This document shows, piece after piece, positions 12,560 through 27,500 of a stretch of 64,000 nucleotides of DNA. The notes below the pieces were generated by a model, which had not been told where the DNA came from, did not search any database, and saw nothing but the letters and a program-made list of their open reading frames with translations. Source of the stretch: Sthenelais limicola (lineage: Eukaryota; Annelida; Polychaeta; Phyllodocida; Sigalionidae); NCBI GenBank assembly GCA_942159475.1, contig OW804102.1, forward strand, positions 31,874,873-31,938,872, in the 5' to 3' direction. How positions within the stretch are numbered: the stretch's first letter is position 1; every line of letters begins with the position of its first letter. Position numbers and translations under genes: made by a program.

Positions 12560-15500
12560 CTGCAAACAAATTAATATGCAGTCAGTAATGGTACATTTGT
12601 CAACCAAATGAGGGTGTTTATGGAAGATTCTAAATAATTTCCAGAAAATTGACAGAACAATATTCAGAATTAAAAAACATTGTTATCTCTTGTAGAGAAC
12701 CAGTGGATTAATTAGAATTAAAATTCCTTATTAACATCATTCGGTTTTTTAAATAAATAATGAGGTTAATACGGCTTGGATAGTGATATGCAAGCAACCA
12801 GAGCACCCCTTGTTGATGTCACCATGACATCACCAAGGGTACGAATGACGTCTTAGTAACCCACGTCTGAAGAATGTGACGTTCTTCAGTTGCATGGTAG
12901 CGTACACGGGGGAAGGAAGTGCGTTGATTCGTCTAAATAACGTTATTGACTGTTATTTACCCAAAATGGATAAATAAAGTGTAAATAAAATAAAACTCCC
13001 TCCATTATTTAGATTATCATTATGTTATGCAGATTGTACATTTTCTGACGACCTGAGCCATGTAGAACTGAACAAGGGGATGATAAGCCAGTATTCTAAT
13101 TATAACTGCTGGCACTATTGTTAATGCTGACATACCGGGCATCGTTGAAGTGGTTCCACTCGTGGGATTTACTGGACTTGCAGTAGGCTGTGTAGTGGCC
13201 TGAGAAGGTGCTGCCGGAGTGGTTGGACACAGCATACAGGTTGTAGAGGACCGGCGCTTGGCCTGCAACACACATGTAACACATTAATATGCTATAATAT
13301 GTAGTTAGTGAGCAGTTAGTCAGTTTGTTGTTAAACGTTTAGTGTCAAATAGGTGGGACATGTCAGTGGGTCTAACTCTCTTCAAGTAGGAGGATTTCAA
13401 GCCTGACTGGATTTCTACGGTTTACAAGAAAATAAGGACACAATCCAACATTAAGTCGGCGCCTCAATGGTGGTCCCTATTGGTGGTCCCTATTGAATGA
13501 ATGAATGAATGAATAAATGAATGAATGGATGGATGGATGGATGGATGGATGGATGGATGGATGGATGGATGGATGGATGGATGGATGAATGAATTAAGGA
13601 ATGTATGTTTTAGAAATTTTCAAAACCTTCTAAAATTTATTATGTATGCACAGCTTCTCTACATTGGTGAAAACACATATTGGAGAATATTATCAATAAA
13701 AGCCATGGCAGTAGTACTGGTAGTCATGGCAATGTTAGAACCAAGGTGCTAATAGTGAAATGTGGTGTGCATACCACTATTACAGGGTTTAATTAATAGG
13801 CAGACCCCACACACCGGTGTAACAGTTCTAAATTACCCCCCTCATCTAATATACCCCCCGGTAATTTAGACCTTAGGTTTAAATGACCCCCTCTAGGTTC
13901 AAATTAGCCCCCTTTGTTTCATTGATGATCTTACACCAACAATTCTAAATGAACATATTGGGAGAGAAGGTCATATCTAATGCTTATGGGAAATAAATTA
14001 AAGATCACTTTGAGGGTCTAATAATGAAATGTATTGTATTTCTGTATAATAATCCTTTTTTCTTTCTATTTATTTAAACTTAAAATATCATTGTAACTCA
14101 ATGACTATGGGAGCATATTGCAAATAAAAAAAAAAAAAAACTAAAATCTATTCAGTTCTGTCTATCAGGCCTGTACTGTATCCAGTTTTTACTTTATTCA
14201 TTATTACTTTTATTGTCATAATTAAAAGAATAAATGTTTCAATGGGGGTACATCAGTACTAGATTGGTGACACATACTGGGGGTATAATAGACCTAGGTT
14301 TAGTTTCCCCTTTAGGGGTACTTTGAACCTGGTGGGGGTACATTTGACCTAGGTCTAATATACCCCCAGGGGTACATTGAAACTGGAGGGGGTATATCCA
14401 ACCTAGGTCTAAAGTACCCCCGGTACATTAGACCTAGGTTAGTTATACCGGGGGGTACACCCGATGGGGGGTATATTAGACCTGCTACACCGGTTCCTGC
14501 AAAAGCTCATTCATTCGTAGAAAAGGTAGATATATATTTATATAGTAGTATTTCTGGCTACTGTCCTTTGCCGATGATGTTGTTTTTTCAATGGCAATAG
14601 ATTTAATTATGTTTGTAGGTTGTAGTTACGCCATGCGAATATCATATGTAATTTTGATAAAAAATGTTGTCGCAATCAACAAAAAATATGAAGACATAGG
14701 TAAACAATGTATATGCTGTGATATAAATCATGCAATCAATCACATAGCATTAAGCTCATATTCAGTTAATTATTTTGTCGAACAAAGTATCTAAGTTGTA
14801 AAACTAAAAATAAATAAACTTTGCCTCCTCCGTGTATTTATGTTTAAAGACATCAAAATCTATGGAAATTGGTATTAAAAGAAAATGCTATCAAAATATT
14901 TTCTCAAGGGGGATACAGATGACGTAACCATGTAAATAGCAACAATAGCTAATTAAGATAATCGACCACCATGCTATAAATAATAATTACCTACCGATAG
15001 AACAATAATATTACAATATAGGGAAATGGGGGATCACGAGGTGGTATACTAGTATCTATTATATGCCCATGCTAAATGAGAGATGCAATAAAAATAGTCA
15101 TATTGGACACATACTATATGAGTTCGATTTCTTTTTCTTTTTCTTCTTTTTGTTATATTTAGATACTTGATTTACAAGCCAAAACAAAGTATATATTTCA
15201 ATATCCTTCTTTGCTAAGGGCATATAATGAATAGTGAATGGAACTTGGTGTGGGTAAATCAAAAAGGTATCGGTCGATAGATTTTTCTTTTAACCGACAC
15301 CTCGTTCTATTCTCTCTAATACATATTATCTGAATAAAAAAAATTAACTGAATCAAGGCTTGATACTATCAACTGTCCAATCCCCCAAAACAAAACAAAA
15401 ACACAATTCCCTGGGGCAAGTAAGTACTTCACGAGCAAGTCAATGTCTTGCCCAAATCCACAAGTAAAATAAATTTATCCTTATATATAGTATTACTGTA

Positions 15501-18500
15501 TAGGGATCAGGTAATGTGAAGAACCATGCAGGGTATAATGTATAGCCTAATATTTTCGTGGATTGTAGAAATGTAATTTCGTGGTTCCATAATCCTTTTC
15601 ATATGATGATATACAAGGGAATTTGATCTTCATTGACATTAATTCTGAAGGGTAATTCTGTCTGTATTCCCGGCCTTTTTGGCACATAAAACTTTATCAA
15701 ATTAAATTGCCCAACTAGGAAAGTAAGAGGATAGTTTCAAAATTCTGCATCAAGCCCTGAGTAAACTTTTATAGACAATAGATATTACAAGGAATACGAT
15801 GTAAAGATGACACTTGGGAGGTTCTATCTTACCCTTCTCTGTGGCCAGAGGAAAATAATTTATGACCAAATTTAACATCAAATGGAAAGAGGCATAGAGT
15901 GAGATCTGTCCTTCAGATGTCATATTCCTCTATTTTTTCAAACAGGAAAGATTTAGGAATCGGAGGAATGTATTAATGATAGTAATATCAAAAATCGAAA
16001 GTTTATATCTATCATCAAAAACAGTTGTGTCATGATCAGAATCTGTATAAAGTCAAATATACTTCATATTTATTCTTTTAAATTTGAAAGATTTGAGTAA
16101 AATCCTAATAAAATTCTAGTGTAGGTGTTATTGAAATTGGTTAAAAACAATATGAATATATAGAGACTGCACCGTTACTGCATAACCAGTATTGAGAAAA
16201 TAGTAACAATTCATTTCTAACAAAACTTCGCGTGAAATTCATGCAACTTTCCAAAACTTGATGCTAGATGTTGAATGGAGAAGAAAGAGTTTTTCTTTAG
16301 ATTAGGACAGATGTCTTTGTTTTTATTTACTTTTTTTTTTTTATCTATTTTCATTAATATTAATTATTGAATGAACCTGGCCAATACTTACTCTTTTCTG
16401 CTGCAAATTTGCTGAGATCGAGATCCCGTAGCGGGAAGTCAACCATGGTGGATAGTTTGGCTCGGATGAAAGATTCCGGGTTAAACCGCTTGAGATCTGG
16501 TGGCAGCATGTCAAGGTGATAACATACACAGTGGCAAGATACAAGCTATTAAAAATATATAATCATTATACTAAATTGTATGTATCTTAATGAATATGAG
16601 ACCGCTAACTGCTTTACGTGTTGTAAATTATGGTTTGGCTAAATAAATTGCAACTTTGATACTGCAGAACATCGGTGAAAGAATTGTTTATGAGCTTCTA
16701 ATACTATATTCTTTCTATTACATAGTCTTGATGGGAAAAAAGGATACGAATGATGAGTATTTTGGGAAATCTCTGAATCGAAAAACTCTTGGTACATTTC
16801 TTCCGCGTTTTGCATCGTGCACACTTCTGCAAATAGAAATACACAACAAAGTATAAGTGGAGTGCATCAACATATGGGTCAGATTTTCAGAAAATGCACA
16901 ATTGGCAGCTCTACACATTTTGGAAATTAAGCTGAGAATTGATGAATACCGGGTATATCTGAGTATATTTGGTATCACATTGATTTAAAGTATCAGTTCT
17001 GTTATGTTAAACTGCATTTTGAAGCTCATTTGTTGTCTTAAATGTGGGTTATTTGGAAGGATTGGTGAAAACGAATTCTACATTTTCTGAAGATCTGACC
17101 CATATTGACTGTATGGCACCAGACGACACCTGCCAAGGATCACACGACATTTAAACTGTTTTAGTGGGGCTTTTTTTTCAAGTTTGAATCTATCGTTTTT
17201 TTCTCGGAAACTACTCCCCATACATTGATTTTATTTCATTTAAACCTGCCATCTTGGCTTTTACAATTCTAACGCATACGCGACGTGGAACTCTATGTGG
17301 CTCCTATGTTTAATTGGTACGAGGACTTTTAACTCGCTTTTTTTTTTAAAAATTTTGTTTGGTTTTTCCGAATTTTCTATACCACCTTGAAGCCTCTTTT
17401 ATGTTTGAGGCCTACACTTGTACACTCTTGGAAGTGAAATCTCTTGAATTATTTTGGACCATATTTGACTTTTATTTACCACATAATTTTATAGTATTTC
17501 TCTCTCCATTCCTTCCTATTTTATTATCAACTACAGATGGTTATTCTGTGATAAGAAATAAAAAGAGCACGTTATAAATTTACGATTCCAACCAGGATGG
17601 AAGGTCTATATTTGTGTTTGTATTCAAATTTCCAACTTTGGTAAATGTAACTCTACGTCTTGAGGTTTCACAAGGACATTTTCTCAAAAGAACTCTAAAA
17701 TAATGAATTCTAGAATGGAAAGACTGACCGGTTTTTCATCCCCATCCAGGACTTCTTCTTGGGTGAAGAGTTCGAAGCAGTCCATCAAGGTTACCTCACC
17801 GCCACCTCGCTATAAAAGAAAAAGGGAAAAATTGAAATTGTAACAGGAGAGGTAATTTCAGTAGTTTTCTTTGCATCATATTTTTTTTTACATGAGAAGT
17901 AAGCAAAATCTGAGGTCAGTTTTACACAACTGAGCGAAGACTATCTATAACTATGAAGGGCTTAATATGGAAAGTTCTGTGGGTGAGTGAAAACTAAAAG
18001 GAACAGACAGCCCCAGTCAAGCGTAGACACTTGGTGACTTCCAGACCATCCCAGTTAACCACAGAAATGTAGCTATTATCAAAATGAGAAAAGATTGTCA
18101 TTCATCATTTGAATTTTCAAAAGAGATTGGGGAAAACCAATTAACTCGAACGAATAGATCGAGTTCCCTAACTGTAGTATTAGAGTTAATGCAATGCCAC
18201 TAAATCCCAGTCAATTTCCTTCAAGAGTGAATCAATGACGTAAGGTACAACACAATCTGGTAATATAGTCATTCATAACTTCAACTTAAAACACAGGTAC
18301 CTAGACACATAGTTTCTATAATAACTTACTACATTATCTTAGAACAAATTTCCATAATGACCAATCGAAAAACCTATTAAAAAGGTTCGCATTTCTTGTC
18401 AGTATGATTCCATAGAACGAAGCAGGGTTATTAGATTATGCATGGCTTGTATCTTGTGAACACACATTTAATTATGTTAGAAAGCTCCCCATAAATAAAT

Positions 18501-21500
18501 ATTCGTGTAAATAGTGTATAAATATTGCAAAGAAAAAAGAGAAACTTTAACATATAAATTATACAGTGCATGTGATGAATTCTTGTTGTATGATATTTCA
18601 CCAGGGTGTTTAGTTCAGCTCCTATAGCTTGTCATCCACTAACTCCTGGGGTAGCATACTACCATCTATTGTTGTATAATATTTCACCAGGGTGTTTAGT
18701 TCAGCTCCTATAGCTTGTCATCCACTAACTCCTGGGGTAGCATACTACCATCTATTGTTGTATAATATTTCACCAGGGTGTTTAGTTCAGCTCCTATAGC
18801 TTGTCTTACACTAACTCCTGGGGTAGCATACTACCATCTATTGTTGTATAATATTTCACCAGGGTGTTTAGTTCAGCTCCTATAGCTTGTCTTACACTAA
18901 CTCCTGGGGTAGCATACTACCATCTATTGTTGTATGATATTTCACCAGGGTGTTTAGTTCAGCTCCTATAGCTTGTCTTACACTAACTCCTGGGGTAGCA
19001 TACTACCATCTATTGTTGTATAATATTTCACCAGGGTGTTTAGTTCAGCTCCTATAGCTTGTCTTACACTAACTCCTGGGGTAGCATACTACCATCTATT
19101 GTTGTATAATATTTCACCAGGGTATTTAGTTCAGCTCCTATAGCTTGTCTTACACTAACTCCTGGGGTAGCATACTACCATCTATTGTTGTATAATATTT
19201 CACCAGGGTGTTTAGTTCAGCTCCTATATAGCCTGTCTTACACTAACTCCTGGGGTAGTAGAAGAAAGACGCCAACAGGTGCTATATCCTACACTTATTG
19301 AATATCCGCAATGGATGTTTAATGTGCATAGTACCACAGACAGCCATACATACGTCACAGCAGGCACTGGAGGGAAAATGGTGCCCACAGTGGGATTCAA
19401 ACCCACAACTCTCATGTTCCTGGACGACCAGGCATCAGTGGCATAATTGATTATGCATGCATAACAACCCAAGCTCATATCAACGTCACCAGCCTTACAG
19501 GGAAATGCCTATTAGACAGAACCCCCAGATCTGGAAATTATGCCTCATTTGCCATCACCCATTCTTAGAGTCTATGATTGAGAATCTGTCCAGGTTCATA
19601 AGGTCTTACTTGTACTTCAACTGCACATCAGGCCAGTCGAATAGGCCTAATCACTTGATGTTGTGTGTTCAACACCATCACAATCCATCCTTGCTAAGGC
19701 CACATCAACACGCTTCAGAACGAGGCCTGTGCATTGACATCATAGCAGCGGGGATTCCACATGGCAACTCAATGCTACCTTACAACCCTCCCCTGGCCCG
19801 TACAGGCTGACAAACAAGCTGCTGTCCATTTCTCGCACAGAGTGCCATGTAGACATTATGACCGTCTACATGGCTGGAATGGCAGGTGGGTAGGCATTGT
19901 TTATGGTGTGGGGGAAGGGAGGCAATTGTTTAAATAGCCTATGGTTTCATTATTCGCTCAATATCATAATATCCTTGTTGATTTAAGAGTTCTATAAGGG
20001 CTTCAAGCCTATTTCGGTCAGCCACCACTCCCTGGTGTGGCACGCTCTTCTAGACACAAAGCCGGCCTGGCCCCACATAACCTACATAACATAACTTGAT
20101 ATATAAATGCTTCCTAACAGGTCGGTACATATCAAGGAGTAGTCATAGGTTTAAGCCTTAATCCTTGATCTTACTGAATAACTTAGGATTTGGGGTTGCT
20201 TAACTCCTAACAAGGACACAAGTCTTTTTCTTTTTTTTTACTATCTTTGGTCCTAACAAAAGCCCCAGTTGTATTTTAACTCGGTATTCCCTTAAGACAA
20301 AGTTAGCGACTTAGACAAGTCAGAAATAAGTGATTGAGTATTCTGGAAGTAAATGGGAAGACGTGGTAGATTTCCTGGTTGATAGTTTTTAAGTTGGTAG
20401 TTTTTTTAGTGGGTAGTTTTCCAGTTGGTAGTTTTTGGGGTGGTAATTTTCTGGATAGAAATTTTCTAGGAACGATATAGGTCTCAGATCAAGACTTATA
20501 CTCGATTGTATCTCTTCCCACGACAATATGTTGTAGGTATGCACACAACCGATTGCGAGGCCAAAAGGATTTCCATACAGGTTATAAAACTATGTAGCAT
20601 TTTTCATCTGTATCATAATTGTAAAATCTCTCTAGGAAACACAAAGGAACCAGGGAGAGGCACGTTAGAATAACGCAAAAACGGCGGTTTTGTGTGAACC
20701 TATGTGCTTAAAATAACATCTAATGAGATCCTTTACCTATAAAGCGTGTGATATTTCAAGTATACATTAGCGAAACAAACATTTTGCAAACCACCTTGAA
20801 TGAATGAATTATTTGGGCATTATATTGTCCAGTTAATATTTGTAGTTGTAGATTTACATCAAAATCCTAAGCTTACCTTCTATTTTCCATCCGAAAGTAG
20901 CAATAAAAAACAAGGAAAAAACAACTTATTTCTATTTTTGACTTGATTGGTTAAAACACTCACAAGGAAGGCAGAAAATGGACGAGATCTTAACTGAAAT
21001 GATTTAGTAGATTATTAAGATTACATTTCATGTGCGAAATGTCAATAGGATATCATCAATGGTAAATTACTTTTCCGTGAACTTCTCAATCTGATTCCAT
21101 ATCAGTGCTCGTATTTAAAGTGGTATTATGTCAGGGAAATAAGATTAACGAATGAAAAGTGATGGTGTCACTCTTGATAAGCCAATTCATTATCATGTTT
21201 AAAATATGATTATGAATTGAGAGTAATTTTTGTCGACTAATGCATCTCTAAAGTTGTGTTTCATATATATTTTAATCATAATTTACAGTTTGAACAAAAC
21301 ACCATTCGAACTATTGCTGTCTGTTACTTGTATACCTTGTGTAGGTTGATTTTATTTTAAAATGGTGAAATTGATTGGAGAAATCGGTAATGAGCTTTTA
21401 TTGGGTTTTTTCACTTCTATCAAAACCATTTTTTTTTTACGAGGAATGAAGAGGAATAATCCGTCCATATAAATGGCCACAGGATTATTCTAGATTTGTG

Positions 21501-24500
21501 TTGTTTTAATGTAATTCAAAACCATATAGAGAGATGAATAACAAGTGTAATGATTGACAAGAAGGTTTTTCTTCTAGAAAGCTGTGAGATATGAAAGTTT
21601 TAAATACACTATCATCAAAACAATTGTATCTGATACAATACCGAAAATGGGATCGCCTTTGAGGGTTAATACACAAGATTAATGTGTTAGTCGAGATTTC
21701 AATTCTTTCACAACAAATACATGCATTTAGGTATTAGGGGTAATTATATAAAGACTAAAGTATTTTATTTTTGGTGGGAGTGTGGAGACTTTCTGTAGTT
21801 TCTTGGACAGATACATATCAAAACAATTCCGGGGAAAATGCATTGACAAAATGCTCTAAATATTACATGTCTAATGATTTTTTTTTCGGATTATTATTCA
21901 AATATTATTTTTAGAAGATTTGTTTCATGGAATTCCCAGAATAACTGTATCGCTCCGTCGTATGACTGTAGAATAAATGTATGAAGTAGTAAAATTGGCA
22001 TGCCATTAGCAATTCAAGCTCACAAACTATATACAAACTGGTTATAGATTTACGGTAGATACCGAAAAGAGTTTCTCACCTTTTTGATAGGTAAAGAGAG
22101 GTCCCAATAGGGATCAAACGTATTGGAGGTGTAACCGCACGATGTACACTTAAGAGCACTTTTCAACTGGCCAACGAAGAGATCTGCCAAGGAAGAATAT
22201 ACATAAAAATAGTGTTACTTGTTCAATGAGCATTAAAGATATTAGTTCATGGTTCAAGGAAGGGCAATGAAATCCCAAAACATCAGTTACTGCAACTAAC
22301 AGTCATCGATAAAAGAAATACTAATCAACAACGTTTATAGTTCCTTTCATTGGTGCTTGATCTATTTTAGTTGTACACAAGTACATTGCGCATAATTGGT
22401 CAGTCTTTAAAATTTCTCAATATCACCAAATACAACAACACAATAAAGTTATCAAGTATATTTCCCATTTGGGGCTTAAACGAACTGTTTTTAACCCTTT
22501 ACTGGGTCCCGTTTATCAACGGCTCTCTTTTTTTAAAGCTACATTCTCAGCTATAACGACAAACAAAATCTCACCCAATTTACTCTTATTATGGCTTATA
22601 GGACTAAACTTATCAATATTCTGCTGCTACTATATGTAAATTCAAGAATTTGAAGTCGATTCGGCCGACAGGAAACTGTCGCCGATGAGCGATAATAATA
22701 GTGATGTTTACAGGGGCAAGAAAGGGTTTGGGCGGGTCCTCCAAATACAAATGAAAACTTTGGAGAAACCCTGTAGCAAACGCAACTGGACAAAATCCTC
22801 CCAAATGTTGGTCAAATGTCTATTAGATGGATTGGGGGAAAAATAGAACAAAAAGTAGAAAATGTTCAGTTCTTGACCAATGTTAGCCGAGAATGTAACT
22901 TTAAAAGGAAAGGTTTGTGCATCAACAGCTTACTTTCATGTACTTTATAAGTTCGTAAGTCAAATGTTTATTCATAACAGCAACATAGCATTAATCTGTG
23001 AGATAATATATACAGGGAAATCGAGGGGAAACAAATAAGGGCAGATTATATGCCACCTTGAGTGGCCTTTCCAAAAAAAGGTCGATATACTTTACATTAA
23101 TATCACAGTATCAGATAAGGGGGTGTGTATCTGGTTACATTATAGGTTTACACTTACCAACTATCTTACTGTTATCTCTCTCAAGATAGCGTTTCCACAT
23201 CTGCGTGGCTTTTTCTGAAGCACTGTGAACAAAACAAATCGAATAATTGATAAAAAGGGAGAAATGTCTTCAGATGACTCTGCCAAATAGCTTCTTCATA
23301 AAGTGTGTACAAATAAACTACAATGACTTATTACAACCCATGCTAGCAATGACGTCCATGACGTCACCAGAAAACACCTGGAGGAGCCTCGTTTAATACA
23401 ATGACTTATTAGGCAATCATTTTTTTTTATTTACCCTTCAGGCCAACTAATTTAACAGTTATAAATACAAATACGTGTTTCAGTCATGCTGGCGTTTTAT
23501 CACGTTGCTGTATTATATATATTTTATTTATTTATAACAACATTCTGAAGGTACTAGGATCTGGATTTCCTCCAGGACTAGGTGTTCTAATGGGAATATA
23601 ATGACATTTTGCGGTCTTAATGGAATTGTAATGGCACTTTGCGGTTTGAGGCGAGAGGCTTTTCCTCCGTTTGAAGGGACTCACTCAACTTTGGGCTTAG
23701 ACTAAGTTGCTAAATTACCTGATTTTCTCCTCGCCATCATCGTCGTCCATGATGACGGGCTTCTTCTTGGTGGTCACCCTGTTCACGTCCTCGTGTAGGC
23801 CTTCCAGCAGATAGATCAAGATCTCCTGGGAGTCATGTTGGCTGAAAACACACACCACATTCCAGTAATGCATTTTTTTATTTAAAAAAAAAGATCTTAT
23901 TTCCACTGGGGAGTTCTTTCTCAGAAAAATTTTCAAATACACCAAGCTTGAATTCACATAGGGATCTAAGCACCTTAATTCAGTCGTTAACCATGCCATC
24001 GGATACAGTAGAATATTTGGATATATATATTAAATACAGAATTTAAATGTGTAACCATGATTGAGGAATTTGATGGGGTAATCACTCTAGCTAAGTGTGG
24101 CCCAAAATGAATTAAAGTAGAAAGATTCATTGTTACACCAAAGGAGTTCAATGGACTGAGTGGGAGACTAGCCTCTAAATAGTGTGAGCCTCCTTGTTAC
24201 TTTATTTAATAATGCTTTATTCATCGATAAACGATTTGATGATGGTAATATTAGTCAATGAGATAATGACTGGTAGTTTATCACAGAGATGTAAAAACTG
24301 TTCATGTGGATCTGTTTAATTTAGAAATAAAGTATGGTTTGCAACAAAAAAAGAATATTTATATTTATTTCAATTAATGGGAATGGGACTACATAGTGCA
24401 TACCTGTAGCCACTGAATCGAGGGGTGTATTGGGCTATTTGGCTTTTTAGTTCTGTGGGAGAAACGTACGAGTCAGCTCCGTTCTTCCATATGGACTTCA

Positions 24501-27500
24501 TCAGTTTTGCGTAGGCTGGAATAGAAAGAAGGAAATCGTCGCATATTGTTGTGATTTTTTGTGATATCTCGTCGTTGAATGTATAAGGGTCCTAGTGTCA
24601 GTGTATGTACAATTGTTTGTTTGTTTGTTAAACTTTTATTCATCTAATGGATGTGTCAGCCGGTTTCCTCCGTTTAGTTTTGGAGATTTACATGCCATGC
24701 TGAATTTAAAATCATGTGTTCTTTCTGTTTATTTATTTGCAATTAAAATTTAAAAATCCGAAATAGTGTCAAAATGTATCAAACAAAAAGAAATTCATAA
24801 TCCATTTCTTTGATGTATAACATATTTTCAAAATTTGTCGATGAGAGCTAAGATATTGGTGAAAAGATAAAATAACAAATAAACTCCGATATGCCTAGTA
24901 TTTATCATTTTCAGCCTAATTTAGCAGAATTTATCAAATGTTTAGAGTTGCTAATTGGGGAGGAATTATTTAAACTAAATAATTCCCCGTCATTAAACGA
25001 AAGTAAAGTATTGAGACCTGAACCCGGAAGTACAACACCCTGGTGGGACTTCCGCTTCCGCCTCCAGGCTCTCGGCCACTTCTCCATCTCCTCCAGGCGT
25101 GAGCGCACGTATTTGAAAACTGACCAGGCCCATCAAGTGATGGCTGGTGACATGACCAGGAACAGGACCGGTCAAAGAGTAAACTACCGCAAGTTGGCGG
25201 ACGTAGAGGAGGAACTGCAAACTCCAGTCAAAGTTAAGCCTAATAAGAAACAGTCCAAGAAGAAAGTAACTATCGAGGACATGGAGGAAGACAACGAGAA
25301 CCACGAGGGTCCACTTGACCACGAGGGTGACCACGAGGGTGATCATGGCCACGAGGGCCAAGAAAGACATGAGGGCCTGCTGCCCCACGAGGAAAAGCCG
25401 ACTCCGCGAAAGGCGAAACAGGCTTCCTCAAAACAGAAAGAAAGGAATACTACCACAAAAGTCGTCGACAAGTTTTGTGACACCATCCTGGAGATGTCCA
25501 GAGTCCAGTCAACCCCGAGCACCCACCACACTAGGGAGACTGCTTCCTCCAGGCCGCGTGAACCTAAGCGCCCTCGCCGCCCAACCAAACCCAAGCGAAA
25601 ACGGGCACGCTATTCATCTTCCGAGTCCGATGATGACACATACAGTGACACCAGGTCACAATCGAGCTATACATCCTCCAGTGCCCCCTCCCCTCCTACC
25701 AAGAAAAGGAAAAGGAGGAAAAAGCACAAAAAGAACAGGAAGACACTCGCAGAGATGAGACACCCATTCCGTAACTACTCCACTGATTCATCGTCCTCAT
25801 CCGAGGACAGTGAAGTCCTTCCATCCCCAAGACACATCAAACGGGCACATAAACACCAGCGCTTGACCACCAGGGCCCTGGAGAGGCAGTACAGTGGGCG
25901 ATCAAAAACAAAAGGTAAAAAAGCAATGATTCACACACCAGAAAATTCACTACCCCATGATCTTGCCACCCGCCTCAGAGACGAGAAGCGGGACATAACC
26001 ATAAACGAATACTACTGTGGCTTTGCGGCCATGTGTGCTATGAAGGCCCTTGAAGCTTCTACCCTACAGTGTATGCTAAAACACCTATCAGAGCTGGGGG
26101 AGGACGTGGCTGTGCATAGCTGGACGGGACCCCTCCTCTGGTCTCAAACGGTAGTGGATAATGTTCTAGACCACAAAATGAAATGGAGAGACCTACAGTC
26201 AATTCAACAGCTCAGGGCTAAGATCAGCTGGAATCATCGCCCATCGTCCCTGATCAAACCAAAGGAGAAGAAAGGTGCAATCTCAGTCCCCTGCCCCTTC
26301 TATAACTCAGAGGAGTGCTCGCTATCTGACAGCCACACCGAGGGAGCCATCTCTCTTCTCCACTGTTGTGGATACTGCTATTATAACACTCGTCATAAGC
26401 AGTTCTTCCACACTGCCAAAAGCTGCAATAATAGGAGGACCAACACCAACAGAGAGTCCGCAGGAGCACAGAACAACGACCGCTACGGTAAAGGCAAACG
26501 TGACTGGCAGAGTAACTACAAACCCCAGGGTACGTCGACTCCGTCAGGCTCTGGAGGCAACCGCTCCCCAAAAAACTAGCTCCACTGACCGGCCCACGGT
26601 CAGACCAAAAACGTGAGTCCAATAGCCCTTCTACAATAGCCTTTATTCCCAACTACAATGCCAAACATACCTGCATCGCTTCTCGCATAAACCAACGTGC
26701 CAATACACACACAACCGGAAGTGTCTGCCACGCTGCCACACTACCGGAAGTAAACAAGCAAAATGGCCGCACCACTTCCGCCCAACTGGAAAGTGCAGTC
26801 GTGTACAACAACAACAGTGCTAAGCTAGCCCCGATACAACACCAGGAGATACCAAAAACAACCCCAGTGTCTATTAACAACTGTTCTAGTGTAAACCCAG
26901 TGTTGATTCCCCCGATCAACGCCAAAGTGTCGATTCCAGGAGGAATTACCTCGACTCGGGCCCCAGTCTCACCGATTGTCGCTCACTCAGTCACCAACGA
27001 GCTAGCAACACAACACGAACAGTCGGAGCAACCTAACGAGATCCAAGCATTCGAAATCGATCTACTCACAGCTGAAGGTAAATCGATAATTGACTCACTA
27101 TCCAGTATAAACAGCCAAGTCTCGCCAGAGACCCCACCGCCGAACTATAACTTTGATAACTATTCCAAATGGCCATTCCCTTCACTATCGCTACCGCCAA
27201 GCATGGCCACCATCTACGAGGCAGTGAGGGGGGAAGGCCTTCCCAACTGGAGAGGAGCAAAAGTCATTCTACCCTCCAATATGGTCATCTCAGAGTGGGA
27301 AAAAGTGGCTACGGGACACGAAGATGATCCAACAATCTTTAACGGAATATTATACGGCTTCCCACTACAATACATGGGCGGCCCTCCGCCACCCCAAGCC
27401 TCCAAGGCAAACCACCCCTCTGCTATAGCATATCCATCGGCTATCAATGATTATCTTCAGAAGGAGTGTTCACTCGGAGCTATGGCAGGCCCGTTCACCA

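Noticed and set aside
13525..13752. MDGWMDGW protein
   Set aside because: Translation of the (GGAT)n microsatellite.
18583..19257. CRISPR-like array
   Set aside because: Units are directly tandem at 86 bp without unique spacers, the host is an animal, and the array adjoins a SINE.
19457..19810. 117-codon plus-strand frame
   Set aside because: It overlaps the SINE head and low-complexity intron; no protein family is recognisable.
24891..25139. Start of Ngaro ORF1 at the ATG at 24891
   Set aside because: That ATG lies in host DNA left of repeat A1. The frame is open by chance through A1; the first ATG inside the element is at 25140.
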